A stretch of 64,000 nt of DNA, from NCBI GenBank assembly GCA_944391625.1, contig CALXUG010000002.1, positions 40,168 to 104,167 of the forward strand, read 5' to 3'. A program made the position numbers and the translations under genes. Origin of the DNA: an uncultured Clostridia bacterium. GTDB lineage: Bacteria > Bacillota > Peptococcia > Peptococcales > Peptococcaceae. The notes under the pieces are model-generated. The model worked only from the letters and a program-made list of their open reading frames with translations. It was not told where the DNA came from and did not search any database. Shown piece by piece: positions 26,245-35,001 of the stretch (its first letter is position 1; each line of letters starts with the position of its first letter).

Positions 26245-26842
26245 CAGGTATCACCCACCGTTCTCCATCATAATCTTCTAAAAAGGTACCAGCCATCTGC
26301 TGTGCAAAATATACCGACAGGATTCGTTTCATATCTTCTTTGGCAGCTCGTTTTACCAAAATATCCTGCTCACGAAAGGCTTTTTCCACACGGCTTAATA
26401 CATTGGCCAGTTCTCTGGTATTTTCCTTTTTTAACCGCAGCAGCAGTAAAAACTCCCGTGCGCCTGTATTTCGCTGTTCCATTTGTTCTAAAAACTCTAA
26501 ATCATGCTGCAGCAGCTTTTGCACCTTCGGATTTTTTTCTTCTGCCATGCGCTTTTTCAGATATCGTTTGTTATCGGTAAAGTTTTCTTTGGAATTTACA
26601 CAGCATAATTCTAAATCGGTTAATCCTTTCAATACCGTCATCAGTCCATATACCTTTCGATTTAAACTGGCCTTTGAAAGTACTGATAAATTATCCGGTT
26701 CCAGTAAAAACACCACCAGCTCTTCTTCTGGATTTTTTCTGTATACACCGCTGCCAGTTACCGCAGTGATACCAATCAGTTCCTTTACACTTTTTCTCTG
26801 CTGCTTTTGCACCCATCTCTCCCAATAGGCTTTCATCTGCAT
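26192..26842 (-). CDS. VirB4-associated conjugal transfer protein
   Basis: The product (216 residues from the ATG at 26842) has no clear membrane segment and is rich in Lys, Glu and Leu. A strand-rich first part (ELIGITAVTGSGVYRKN, VVFLLEPDNLSVL) is followed by helices. Its place between the PrgI-like and VirB4 genes, and its length, suggest the detached N-terminal domain of a VirB4-type ATPase or a TcpC-like partner. The start is chosen because GGAGGG lies 6 nt upstream and the previous gene's TAA ends one base before it. Confidence 0.6.
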   Translation of the reverse strand: MQMKAYWERWVQKQQRKSVKELIGITAVTGSGVYRKNPEEELVVFLLEPDNLSVLSKASLNRKVYGLMTVLKGLTDLELCCVNSKENFTDNKRYLKKRMAEEKNPKVQKLLQHDLEFLEQMEQRNTGAREFLLLLRLKKENTRELANVLSRVEKAFREQDILVKRAAKEDMKRILSVYFAQQMAGTFLEDYDGERWVIPDEETKTTQANDGSIGSR

Positions 26843-26843
26843 C

Positions 26844-27098
26844 TTATTCCCTCCATCGATAGCACTGCTGCCCTGCAAAAAAACAAACAGCAGAGCCAAT
26901 AAAGTCTAAAATGCTGTAATCCTGAATCCGAATGGTCAGAATCGCAAATAAAACACTGACAATTAACGGCGCACTCCAGTGAAATGCTGAAAAACAGAGC
27001 AAAGAAAAAGCAAGCAGAATCCCTAATACCACCAAATCATTTAAATTCCAAAACCAGAGTGTTGCTCTGGCTTTCAAGTTTTCTGGATAGATATACAT
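26844..27098 (-). CDS. PrgI/VirB3-like small membrane protein
   Basis: The 84-residue protein starts MYIYPENLKARATLWFW and has two hydrophobic segments (DLVVLGILLAFSLLCFSA and LIVSVLFAILTIRI) with a third weaker one near the end. This size, topology and position directly before virB4 fit the PrgI/VirB3 family of the type IV secretion inner-membrane complex. The stop lies one base before the next gene's start. Confidence 0.7.
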   Translation of the reverse strand: MYIYPENLKARATLWFWNLNDLVVLGILLAFSLLCFSAFHWSAPLIVSVLFAILTIRIQDYSILDFIGSAVCFFAGQQCYRWRE

Positions 27099-27109
27099 CT
27101 TCTCTCTCC

Positions 27110-28450
27110 TTACAATCTGAGTTCTACTTCCTGCTGTTCTAACTGCTGTTCTAACCGCTGTTCAAATTCTTCCTCGGTATAAAGCAGATTTTCCTCGTCC
27201 ATTTCTGAAGCATAAAAATGAACAAACAACCTTTCCCCTTCTCCCCAGCCATCAGAGAACTGACCCTGCAAATACGCTTTTATCGCTTCCTGCTCAACTA
27301 TGCTCAGCGGACCAAAACTCTCAACCTTTGTCTTTGACCACAATGCCCCATTCTCTATGGCAACATCCGGTGAAATCTGATACACCTTTTCTTTTAAAAG
27401 TTCATTGTGCAAATAATGAGCCAGTCCCCTGCCCCGTTCTTCCGGCAGGACTTCCTTGGCAATCTGTTCTCTGATTTCATCTTCAAACTGCATTAATGCT
27501 GGATCCCCCCAGCACAAAAATACCATATCATCGCCATGAAAACGTCCGCTATCATATTCGGCACACACTCTGCCATAAATCCAACTGGTTACCAGCTCTG
27601 TTTCCAAAGGATGCAGCGGTGCTTCACCATTTAAATTTAAATATCCGAATTTCGTCTGTACACAACCCGGTACCTGCTCTTGAGACAAGGTATACTGATC
27701 CTTGCGTTCCAACACCCGGCAGGCTTCTTTTAAATTTTGAGGCTGCTGCACCAAAAGCGCCGCAGCACAGCACTCCTGTACCTTTACTTGCTTCAATTCC
27801 GGCTGCTGCAAAATATCTGCCAGCTGCTTGATTGTCTCTATGCTATGACCAGCATTGGGCAGATAGGCACCCAGGAGAGCCGGTTCTAAGCTCACCAGCT
27901 CTGCCCACTCTCCCGCCCAGTCAGATATGCCCAGCAGCTTTTTGATATGGGTTTCTTTTTCTTCTGTCATAGGAAAAAATAACCAACAGGCTTCCTCTTT
28001 TTTCCGAAAGAATGCTTTTACAGTATGCTCTGCTGTCCGTCCGATCGGCGGCAAGCTTCCATTGCTTTGGTACCGATAGGAAAACGCTTTTCTTTTCTCC
28101 AAACTCCCATCGGCACAAAACTGGAAGCAATCCAGATTGCAGATTCCTTCCACCGCTTCCTCCAGCGTATGGACGGTTGGTAAAAGCCGTTCAAACTTCT
28201 TTTGCTCACGTTCTGTCAGATAACGGGCCTGTCCATTCAAAAACCGCAATAAATTGATTGTGTTCCTATCTTCCAGATGAAACGACTTTCCCGCAATCAA
28301 ACGATTCAGATCATCCCAACCGTCCAATATTGCATCAATCTCTGCTTTGGGATACTTCCGCTGATAGGCGTAAAGTGCCTGATAATCCTCCAACGGACAG
28401 CGGACAATCAGAGATTCTACTTGTGTATCATGATGAAATTGTAACCGCAT
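27110..28450 (-). CDS. ArdA-like ICE protein (446 aa)
   Basis: The N-terminal segment (VESLIVRCPLEDYQALYAYQ, then LNRLIAGKSF, LNGQARYLTE and ICNLDCFQF) resembles the order of motifs in ArdA-type antirestriction proteins of gut Firmicutes (strand; LNxLA; LxxL; INLxxxDxY). The C-terminal part has IENGALWSKTK and LQGQFSDGWGEGE. The same pair of segments occurs, diverged, in the 645-residue protein at 33-35 kb. A DNA-mimic role against host restriction is an inference. It lies between the VirB6-like and PrgI-like genes, inside the secretion operon. Confidence 0.5.
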   Translation of the reverse strand: MRLQFHHDTQVESLIVRCPLEDYQALYAYQRKYPKAEIDAILDGWDDLNRLIAGKSFHLEDRNTINLLRFLNGQARYLTEREQKKFERLLPTVHTLEEAVEGICNLDCFQFCADGSLEKRKAFSYRYQSNGSLPPIGRTAEHTVKAFFRKKEEACWLFFPMTEEKETHIKKLLGISDWAGEWAELVSLEPALLGAYLPNAGHSIETIKQLADILQQPELKQVKVQECCAAALLVQQPQNLKEACRVLERKDQYTLSQEQVPGCVQTKFGYLNLNGEAPLHPLETELVTSWIYGRVCAEYDSGRFHGDDMVFLCWGDPALMQFEDEIREQIAKEVLPEERGRGLAHYLHNELLKEKVYQISPDVAIENGALWSKTKVESFGPLSIVEQEAIKAYLQGQFSDGWGEGERLFVHFYASEMDEENLLYTEEEFEQRLEQQLEQQEVELRL

Positions 28451-28466
28451 TATTTTCTCCTTTCCC

Positions 28467-29333
28467 TTATGGGCGAATCATCTGCCCAACTGTTCTTGTA
28501 AAGGTAATGGCATGCTGGGCTGCATAAAAACTGCCCATAATATTAGCCCTTGTATTGGTTTCCATCCCAAAATGTCCGGCAATTCTTGGAATCTCACCAG
28601 CAGAAAGCATCAATCCTAAACCAAGCAATAGTTCTTCCCGCAAAACCATCAGCCCCGCAATTAAAATGGCAGACTGCAAAAAAGTAGTCAGACAAAGTCC
28701 TATCACCTGTTTGCACCAACCGGTAAAGCCATCCAGATATCCTCTTGGAACACCAAAGAGATACAAACTTCCCACTGCAATCAAAATCAGAAGGATACCG
28801 CCCCGTTTTAAGTTGGAAAAAAACACTTTAAATACCGCATACCCCAGCATAATCAGGCAGAATACGCCTACCACAGCACTCAAAGCCAGGGACTGCATAT
28901 TTTCCAACGTACCCTGTGCAGCTTCCGCGATATTTTGATAGGGTTCCCGATACCCCATCCCTGCAATCGCCGCAGTCAAACTGCCTTCCAAACTTACCAC
29001 TTCCTGATAAAGTTTCACAGGCACAATACTGAACAAACTGACTGCAAAAAACCCCTTCACAGCATTGAAGCAGACATCTCTCAGGTTTCCCCGCCCGGAT
29101 TGATATTCAATGGCACACTCAAAGCAGGCTACAACCAGACCAACGGCATAGAGCATCCAGCCCAGATTGGAAAAAAACATAACGACCGCTTCCACCCAGG
29201 GTAAGTCAAACAGCTCTGCCCCCATCTTGTTCATCATGGCAAAAAACTCACTCAAAAATCCTACCAGCATGCCATAAAGCCAGTCCATAATCTGATCCAG
29301 TATGGAACCGGCTGCAAAATCCCAAATAAACAA
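28467..29333 (-). CDS. VirB6/TrbL-like polytopic channel protein
   Basis: The 288-residue protein has about six hydrophobic segments, e.g. WMLYAVGLVVACFECAIEY, ALSAVVGVFCLIMLGYAVF, GGILLILIAVGSLYLFG and LCLTTFLQSAILIAGLMVL, and ends with FYAAQHAITFTRTVGQMI. This matches the TrbL/VirB6-like (DUF6045-type) membrane protein of Tn1549-like elements. It would form the inner-membrane pore of the conjugation channel, next to the VirB2-like pilin gene. Confidence 0.85.
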   Translation of the reverse strand: MFIWDFAAGSILDQIMDWLYGMLVGFLSEFFAMMNKMGAELFDLPWVEAVVMFFSNLGWMLYAVGLVVACFECAIEYQSGRGNLRDVCFNAVKGFFAVSLFSIVPVKLYQEVVSLEGSLTAAIAGMGYREPYQNIAEAAQGTLENMQSLALSAVVGVFCLIMLGYAVFKVFFSNLKRGGILLILIAVGSLYLFGVPRGYLDGFTGWCKQVIGLCLTTFLQSAILIAGLMVLREELLLGLGLMLSAGEIPRIAGHFGMETNTRANIMGSFYAAQHAITFTRTVGQMIRP

Positions 29334-29351
29334 AAACGTTCACCTTCTTTC

Positions 29352-29690
29352 CTACACACCGACAATCTGCCAGATATATAACGGCGCAGTCAGGGAAAAC
29401 ACCAGACAGGCAAATAAGATGGCCGGACCGGTCCATTCAAACTGTCCGTGTTTTCGATAGTCAAAGTACACCATAGCCAATTTGGCAAAGAAAAATACAG
29501 CAAGAATCAAGTCAATGGCCGGAAAAATAACATTGTTGACTACGGTTTTAATCTGTGTTGCTGCACTCTTCCAGGTGCTTTCAATGGCGCCAGCCACATC
29601 GCCTCCGGCTGCGTAAGCGGTACTTGTCAGCAACAAGAAACACACCAACAGACACAATAGGCCTGCCATCGGTTTACGCACATTCCACAT
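29352..29690 (-). CDS. VirB2-like pilin / DUF3852 protein
   Basis: The 112-residue protein has a signal peptide (LLCLLVCFLLLTSTAYA-A) and two membrane segments around VNNVIFPAIDLILAVFFFAK and ILFACLVFSLTAPLYIW, joined by YFDYRKHGQFEW. This is the characteristic DUF3852 sequence from Tn1549-type transfer regions, and the size and topology fit a VirB2-type major pilin or channel subunit. It precedes the VirB6-like gene. Confidence 0.9.
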   Translation of the reverse strand: MWNVRKPMAGLLCLLVCFLLLTSTAYAAGGDVAGAIESTWKSAATQIKTVVNNVIFPAIDLILAVFFFAKLAMVYFDYRKHGQFEWTGPAILFACLVFSLTAPLYIWQIVGV

Positions 29691-29702
29691 TTTTTTGCCT
29701 CC

Positions 29703-30455
29703 TCATGATTCCAGTTCTTCTGCCAGCTGCTTCAATTCTTCTACATAAGCCCGACTTTGTTTCAATTTTAGATCCTGGAACAAATCGCCAACCAGCACTT
29801 GTTTCTCCAGCTCTGCTGTATAGGGCAGCGCAAAGGCAGTTTGCCGATACAGCTTTCCAGCCAGCGCTTCATCTTTCACATTAGAAAGCACCCGATAAAA
29901 GCGCCGATTTTTTTCTTTCTGTTTTTCTAAATACGGCATCTGGCTGGCATAATAGCTGATAGATTTGAGTTCACAGCTCATAAGCTGCACAATCTCATCG
30001 GCAGTTAACAATCCGGTCATCGTCAAAAGATTACCGTACAAATCAGAGCTGCAGTCTAAAATGACAATGGGATAGAGCAGACACAACGCCTGCAGTAATT
30101 CTTCTGCCTGCCGTCTGCTCACAGGCGGATAATCGGTCTGATGCTCACCTTTTAAGAAGCTGTACAAATGCAGCTTAGGCACCTGCTTTAACTGACATTG
30201 ATTGGCTTCCACCAAAGATGGGATAATGTGTTTTGCGGCAAAGATACTGCCCAAAGAGTGTTGTTCGCTTAACGCATCCTCACCAGTCAGGCAGGATAAG
30301 GTCGGACTTTGAACGTCACAAAACACAAGCGCAACGTCCTTTCCCCATGCTGCGTACTGCCAGGCCAGCTTGGCTGCCGTTACTGTCTTCCCTGCGCCAG
30401 GGCTGCCCCAAACGGCAAACAACTGATTTCCCTGCTTTCGCTGTTTCATATTCAT
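29703..30455 (-). CDS. ParA/MinD-like ATPase
   Basis: The 250-residue protein begins LFAVWGSPGAGKTVTAAKLA, a Walker A of the P-loop type used by MinD/CpaE-like ATPases, and has a Walker B-like YPIVILDCSSD (about residue 120-135). The rest lacks a second recognised domain. In this position, just before the pilin gene, it may position the transfer machinery at the membrane or act in element partition. The neighbouring YodL gene overlaps its start by 4 bp. Confidence 0.8.
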   Translation of the reverse strand: MNMKQRKQGNQLFAVWGSPGAGKTVTAAKLAWQYAAWGKDVALVFCDVQSPTLSCLTGEDALSEQHSLGSIFAAKHIIPSLVEANQCQLKQVPKLHLYSFLKGEHQTDYPPVSRRQAEELLQALCLLYPIVILDCSSDLYGNLLTMTGLLTADEIVQLMSCELKSISYYASQMPYLEKQKEKNRRFYRVLSNVKDEALAGKLYRQTAFALPYTAELEKQVLVGDLFQDLKLKQSRAYVEELKQLAEELES

Positions 30456-30982
30456 TCCTCCAATCGTCGTTCCAGCTTTTGAAAGCCCATTTCATCCACA
30501 TAAAAAAAAGAGCTGCCCGTTTTTTCATCGTACAGCTCCAACACATCCGACAGACTTAACGGATGGCCCGGAAAGCCTTCTGGCAATCTGGTATTAAATT
30601 TTTGATAGATGGCTTCCAGCACATCGGTTTCCACATAACCATCATAAACCACCTGATAGTCCCGAAAATCAACTGCACCATATTGCTGCAAAAATTTTTC
30701 ATAGGGCAGGAATTTCTTTTCTGCCCCCACTTCTTCCCGCCATTGCCAGATACGGCAAAACTGCACCCGACAGATTCCGCTTTCATCCATACAGTTACAG
30801 TGCAGCAGCCGCTCATACAAATCAGGCAGCTCTTTCAGATACAGTCCATACTCTTTTTTCAGCAGCTCTTTTAAATGTGTCGTGGTAAAGATGGTATCCA
30901 CATAGGCCAGTTCGTTTTTTTGATAACCAACCCGATTGCCGTAATAATAAATAAATCCATTTTCCAGATACATCTCACGCAT
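30452..30982 (-). CDS. YodL-domain protein
   Basis: The C-terminal half carries the YodL signature: YQVVYDGYVETDVLEAIYQ, then FNTRLPEGFPGHPLSLSDVL and SFFYVDEMGFQKLE. The N-terminal half is a unique helical part with LKELLKKEYGLYLKEL and several Cys (HCNCMDESG, RVQFC). YodL domains are common in ICEs and in larger polyvalent proteins; their function is unknown. It overlaps the ParA-like gene by 4 bp and is co-transcribed. Confidence 0.8.
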   Translation of the reverse strand: MREMYLENGFIYYYGNRVGYQKNELAYVDTIFTTTHLKELLKKEYGLYLKELPDLYERLLHCNCMDESGICRVQFCRIWQWREEVGAEKKFLPYEKFLQQYGAVDFRDYQVVYDGYVETDVLEAIYQKFNTRLPEGFPGHPLSLSDVLELYDEKTGSSFFYVDEMGFQKLERRLEE

Positions 30983-30995
30983 CCGTTTCCCTCCT

Positions 30996-31277
30996 TTATG
31001 ATTCTTTGATTTGCTCTAATAATTCTACCGCCAAAAGCAGTCTGCTGTCTTTCTCCATTCCTTTTACTGCAGCACGCACATAGCTTTCCACTGCTTCGGA
31101 AGAATGATCTCCCATTTCTATCATCGTAACTGCTTCCAGAATCAATTTTCCCGGCGCTGCTGTTATTTTTACAATCATCCCCTCCTCCAGCCCTGCTTTT
31201 TCTCTGAGTTCCCGAGGCAGATAAAGCCTGCCTTTTGCTCCAACCACTTTATATTGTTTCTGATCTGCTTCTTTCAA
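30996..31277 (-). CDS. AbrB/MazE-type DNA-binding protein
   Basis: The 93-residue protein has a swapped-hairpin AbrB domain: YKVVGAKGRLYLPRELREKA followed by GLEEGMIVKITAAPGKLILEA. The C-terminal half is helical and charged. It probably regulates the ICE genes or acts as an antitoxin; no toxin gene sits next to it. The gene directly follows the deoxyribosyltransferase-like gene. Confidence 0.85.
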   Translation of the reverse strand: MKEADQKQYKVVGAKGRLYLPRELREKAGLEEGMIVKITAAPGKLILEAVTMIEMGDHSSEAVESYVRAAVKGMEKDSRLLLAVELLEQIKES

Positions 31278-31643
31278 TCACGACAGGCCTCCTCTCATAA
31301 GCGGCGTCAGTTCTTCCATGGCTGTCTTTTGAATCTCCTGTTTTGGCACACAGCGAACCGGTATCTGCATCTCGCGTGCCAGCTCCCATTCAGCTTTCAT
31401 TCCTTCTGTAATCCGATCACCGCAAAGCCACAATTCATCACAGACAGTAAGAAGCGACTTTGCCAGAACAATTCCAATTGCCCGCTCTATCGGATCGTCA
31501 TCATCCAAAACCTGCGGATAAAGCAAATGGGGGGCAATAGGAACAACCTCCTGTTGTATGGCATAGCGCATCGCCATTTTGGCAAAGGCTTCGTTTTGCT
31601 GCCGATCTCCTCGATAAGGAGATGCAATATACACACACTTCAT
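31278..31643 (-). CDS. Nucleoside 2-deoxyribosyltransferase-like (DUF4406/DUF7768) protein
   Basis: The 121-residue protein starts MKCVYIASPYRGDRQQNEAF, the substrate-binding strand and loop of this fold, and has VVPIAPHLLYPQVLDDDD and CDELWLCGDRITEGMKAEWE, where the Glu near the end is the usual catalytic acid. It may handle nucleotides or a modified base. It is a common ICE and phage accessory gene and its stop is adjacent to the AbrB gene. Confidence 0.75.
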   Translation of the reverse strand: MKCVYIASPYRGDRQQNEAFAKMAMRYAIQQEVVPIAPHLLYPQVLDDDDPIERAIGIVLAKSLLTVCDELWLCGDRITEGMKAEWELAREMQIPVRCVPKQEIQKTAMEELTPLMRGGLS

Positions 31644-31831
31644 CGATACGCACCCCCCTGTTCAGCCAACGCCTGTAGCTTTTCCAGCAGCCATTGGATA
31701 TCTGAGACAGCGCCTCCATCTGCCAATAGAATCATACCAGGCACAGCCAGCACCAGATATTCTTCCGCCTCTTCCAAGTCTGCCTCTTGTAAAGCTGCTG
31801 CTTCTAAATAAAATCCACCGTCATCATTCAT
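31640..31831 (-). CDS. Small ICE protein, paralogue of the next upstream gene
   Basis: The 63-residue acidic protein contains EEYLVLAVPGMILLADGGAV and a helical LLEKLQALAEQ tail. The neighbouring 74-residue protein shares the same core, LTVVGPGMILILDGQDFV with FLEKFLSLRKQ. The two look like a diverged tandem duplication. No function can be assigned. Its stop overlaps the start of the next gene by 4 bp. Confidence 0.5.
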   Translation of the reverse strand: MNDDGGFYLEAAALQEADLEEAEEYLVLAVPGMILLADGGAVSDIQWLLEKLQALAEQGGAYR

Positions 31832-31867
31832 AAAATTCCTCCCAACTATTCCTACAGTGTCATTCTT

Positions 31868-32092
31868 TTATAAGGATTGATCGAACTGCGGCGCATCCTG
31901 CTTTCGCAACGATAAAAACTTTTCCAAAAATGCCTCATCCACCACAAAATCCTGTCCATCTAAAATTAAAATCATGCCTGGACCAACTACGGTCAGATAG
32001 AGATTGTTCTCGTCTAACCCTGCATCGCGCAGAGTCTCGGCTGCAATCTTGAGACCCTCCGCTTCCGCCATCGTCTCTTTTTGTTCTCTCAT
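31868..32092 (-). CDS. Small ICE protein, paralogue of the next downstream gene
   Basis: The 74-residue protein has an acidic helical N-terminus and the core LYLTVVGPGMILILDGQDFV that it shares with the adjacent smaller gene. The ATG at 32092 is preceded by AGGGAAG. Similar small acidic pairs occur in Firmicutes ICEs but I know no function. Confidence 0.5.
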   Translation of the reverse strand: MREQKETMAEAEGLKIAAETLRDAGLDENNLYLTVVGPGMILILDGQDFVVDEAFLEKFLSLRKQDAPQFDQSL

Positions 32093-32108
32093 CAACTTCC
32101 CTGCTTTC

Positions 32109-33065
32109 TTAACTGTCGAACAAATTCATCTGTTCCCGCCATTGAATACGACCTTCTATTTTCGGATTATAATTGGTAATCACCACCTCCGAATACTGCA
32201 TGCCGCCTTCATATCTCTGTGCCAGATTATTCAGTCGGCTGACACGCTCAATAAAATAGTCTTCATATAATTGACGGATAAAGGCACAGTCATTGTAGCT
32301 TACCATCCATTTGCCCTGCGTTTGGGCCAGGGTATCCCGCAGCCGCTTATGATCCGTTTGGCTAAATTTCACTGTATAATATCCTTCTGTTTCAAAATAG
32401 GGCGGATCACAGTAAAAGAAAGCGTCGGGACGGTCATAAAGCCCAATCAAGTCTTCAAAGTCTTTGTTCTCCACAATGGTATTGCTAAGCCGTCTGGAAG
32501 CTTCCCAAATGGTTTGAAAGCCCTTGCGGATATCTACACCTTTACAACAATACGACCGACACTCATTGCCATAGCTATAACGGATCAAACGATAAAAAGC
32601 GGCGGCTCTGCGAACATCCAGTTCTTCTGCTCGTTCCGTCATCAGCTTCTTCAATTCTTCCGCAGCAGGCGGCGGCAATTCTCTCTCCAATAACGCGATT
32701 TCTTCTGCCAGATAGTCTGCCTCAAATTCGTTTCTGTTTAAAAACTGCCGCAGTATTAAAAATTCACTGCGGGAATTTAACGGCAAAAAGCCCAATTCCT
32801 TAATGAGGGAAATGGGCTTATCTCTGGTACATAAAAATAAATTGGCCAAATCATTGTTGTAATCATTATACACTTCCATGCTGCAATGATCCTGCGGTTT
32901 CCCAAACAATACCCAACCACCGCCGCCAAACACTTCAATATATCGGCCATAGTTTTTGGGAAACAATCGATACAGCTCTTGCCGCAGGGCCTTTTTTCCT
33001 CCTACCCAGGAGATAAAGCTGTTTAAAATAAGGACCCCCTCCTCATTCTGTTTGTTCTGGTTCAT
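32109..33065 (-). CDS. Dam-type DNA adenine methylase (D12 class)
   Basis: The 318-residue protein has the SAM-binding motif SFISWVGGKKALRQELYRL and FGGGGWVLFGKP, the NDYNNDLANLF loop, and the catalytic DPPY in FFYCDPPYFETEGYYTVKF. These are the D12 class motifs in the usual order. No cognate endonuclease is nearby, so it looks like an orphan methylase that could protect the element from host restriction during transfer. It overlaps the upstream gene by 23 bp. Confidence 0.92.
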   Translation of the reverse strand: MNQNKQNEEGVLILNSFISWVGGKKALRQELYRLFPKNYGRYIEVFGGGGWVLFGKPQDHCSMEVYNDYNNDLANLFLCTRDKPISLIKELGFLPLNSRSEFLILRQFLNRNEFEADYLAEEIALLERELPPPAAEELKKLMTERAEELDVRRAAAFYRLIRYSYGNECRSYCCKGVDIRKGFQTIWEASRRLSNTIVENKDFEDLIGLYDRPDAFFYCDPPYFETEGYYTVKFSQTDHKRLRDTLAQTQGKWMVSYNDCAFIRQLYEDYFIERVSRLNNLAQRYEGGMQYSEVVITNYNPKIEGRIQWREQMNLFDS

Positions 33066-34980
33066 TTAGCCGTTTTGGGCAGATACAGCCATAAGAGGTT
33101 TGTATCCCGCCAAGCTGTACCAATTTGGCTTTCCCATATTTAGCAAAATCCACTGTCATGGTTTCTTCTTCTGTCAATTGTACATGGTGCGTCTGTTCAA
33201 ACATTTGGACTCCAAATGCATGATATCCCCAAACAGCGCTATAAAACTGGTACTGATCCAACAAATTAGCCTGATGAATGGCTTCGGCCAGGGTAGGACG
33301 CACCAATAATTCTAATACGGCTTTATATTTTACAAGCTTTTGGTTTTCTTCCAGACAAAGCAGCCACCAACTCAGCGTTTCAATCTGAGCAATCTCTTCT
33401 AATTCTTCATATATGGTTGGAATCAATGCTGGTACCCGGCAATCAATTTCTACGGTTTTCGCTTCCCGCACGTTCCTTTGCCACAGCTCCGGCTGACAAC
33501 ACGCCTCTTCCAAGTCTTTGGGTAAAAAAACCGTTTCCTGTTCTCCCCGCCCATTTTGCAAAACTATCTGAATCATGGTGTTCTTCTCTGTCTTTTGGTA
33601 CTCCGGCAATAATAACGCCTTATGATGGCAATGCCTATAGCAGCCTTCCTGTTCTTCACGCTGTTCAGTTTGTTTAACCTCCATATGGTTCAAATGCTGC
33701 CTGAGTTCCTGTAAAAGCCATTTAGAGTCCTGTAAACAGCAATCACCCGTTTCTGTTTGCTCCACCATAGCAATTCCTTTTTGCTCCAAACAATCTTTCA
33801 ACACCAGAGCAAACCAGGTTAGCTCCAAAATCGAAGGTACTTCTTCCATCTCGGACAGGATGGTCTGAAGCCCTTGCTGTGCAAACCCGTCCAACTGGGA
33901 TAAAACCCAGGCAAAACGGTTCCATTCCGAAAGACTTCCTATGGCTTTGCCCGTTTCCGTTTGCTGCCACAGCACTTCTTCTAACTCCGGCAGCAGGCTG
34001 CTGAAAAATGCAATAAACAGATGACTCTCTTCCTCTTCGCCCAACCGCTCCAACACATCCTGCATCCCCCAAGGTGAAAGGGGCAGAGAAACCACTTCAT
34101 CTACCTCCTCTTTTTTGAAGGTAACCTGTGGATACACATCCACAGTCAATACGCTTGGCCGCTGTACCAAAGCAGGACCAATGACCATCGGCTCTATCTC
34201 TTTCTCAATCATCCGAACCCCATTCTCGGCAAAGAATAATCGAATCCGTCCATTCTCCCATGCGATGCCTTCCTGTGTAAAGGGCTGACCCCAACCAAAG
34301 CTGCACTCCCGAATCAGAATATCCCGCAGCCGTATTCTTTCTTCCTGTATCAGCCGCTCTGTTATACGGCAAACCAGTTTCCCATATAAGGTTCCTTCTT
34401 CCAACACCAAATCTGGTTCAATAGAAAATACTTTCTGCTGCAATTCTTTGTCTGTCAGATAAAAAGCCAAACGCCGCAATCCTTCTTCCGGCTGTATGTG
34501 CATAGTAAACTGCGCTTGAAAAAATTCCAGGACCAATTCAATCTCTTCTTGATTCAGTCTTCTTACCAGCGGCTGCTTTTTGACAGATGTCTCTCCTTGT
34601 TCTATTCGCTGCATCCCGGCAGGAATCCAGATTTCCAACACCTGTAACGAAGCAGGGCGCTCCCATTCATCCAACAAACAAAATAATCTGCGAAAATCCA
34701 AACTTTTTTCTTTCTGACAAATACGATTTAAGGTTTCCAGCTGCCCTATCGTAAAGCGGCTTAAACGCATGGCCAACGTATTTAATAAATCCAGACGGGT
34801 ATCCTTTTCAATCAACGGCGCAATCCATTCCAGATAACACTGCGCTTTACCAATCTGCCAATCTGTTTTCCCGTTTCCACCTTGCTGCAATTTCTTCCGC
34901 AACAACTCCTGCGGCTGCGGAAGACAAATTACCATGCTGCATTCTGGTCTTTTTATCTGTTCCATCTGAAGTTCTATCAT
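33043..34980 (-). CDS. Large ArdA-like ICE protein (645 aa)
   Basis: The protein looks like two ArdA-like units. The first (residues 1-270) has LLNTLAMRLSRFTIGQLETL, IEPDLVLEEGTLYGK and ECSFGWGQPF, which correspond to segments of the 446-residue protein at 27-28 kb. The last part (from MIQIVLQNGRGEQETVFLP) has YEELEEIAQIETLSWWLLCL, ANLLDQYQFYSAVWGYHAFG and a final DFAKYGKAKLVQLGG, the layout of ArdA-type proteins. The middle is acidic and unrecognised. Role as anti-restriction DNA mimic is inferred from this resemblance. Confidence 0.55.
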   Translation of the reverse strand: MIELQMEQIKRPECSMVICLPQPQELLRKKLQQGGNGKTDWQIGKAQCYLEWIAPLIEKDTRLDLLNTLAMRLSRFTIGQLETLNRICQKEKSLDFRRLFCLLDEWERPASLQVLEIWIPAGMQRIEQGETSVKKQPLVRRLNQEEIELVLEFFQAQFTMHIQPEEGLRRLAFYLTDKELQQKVFSIEPDLVLEEGTLYGKLVCRITERLIQEERIRLRDILIRECSFGWGQPFTQEGIAWENGRIRLFFAENGVRMIEKEIEPMVIGPALVQRPSVLTVDVYPQVTFKKEEVDEVVSLPLSPWGMQDVLERLGEEEESHLFIAFFSSLLPELEEVLWQQTETGKAIGSLSEWNRFAWVLSQLDGFAQQGLQTILSEMEEVPSILELTWFALVLKDCLEQKGIAMVEQTETGDCCLQDSKWLLQELRQHLNHMEVKQTEQREEQEGCYRHCHHKALLLPEYQKTEKNTMIQIVLQNGRGEQETVFLPKDLEEACCQPELWQRNVREAKTVEIDCRVPALIPTIYEELEEIAQIETLSWWLLCLEENQKLVKYKAVLELLVRPTLAEAIHQANLLDQYQFYSAVWGYHAFGVQMFEQTHHVQLTEEETMTVDFAKYGKAKLVQLGGIQTSYGCICPKRLNEPEQTE

Positions 34981-35001
34981 AAATTCCTCCTGCTCTCTTC
35001 A

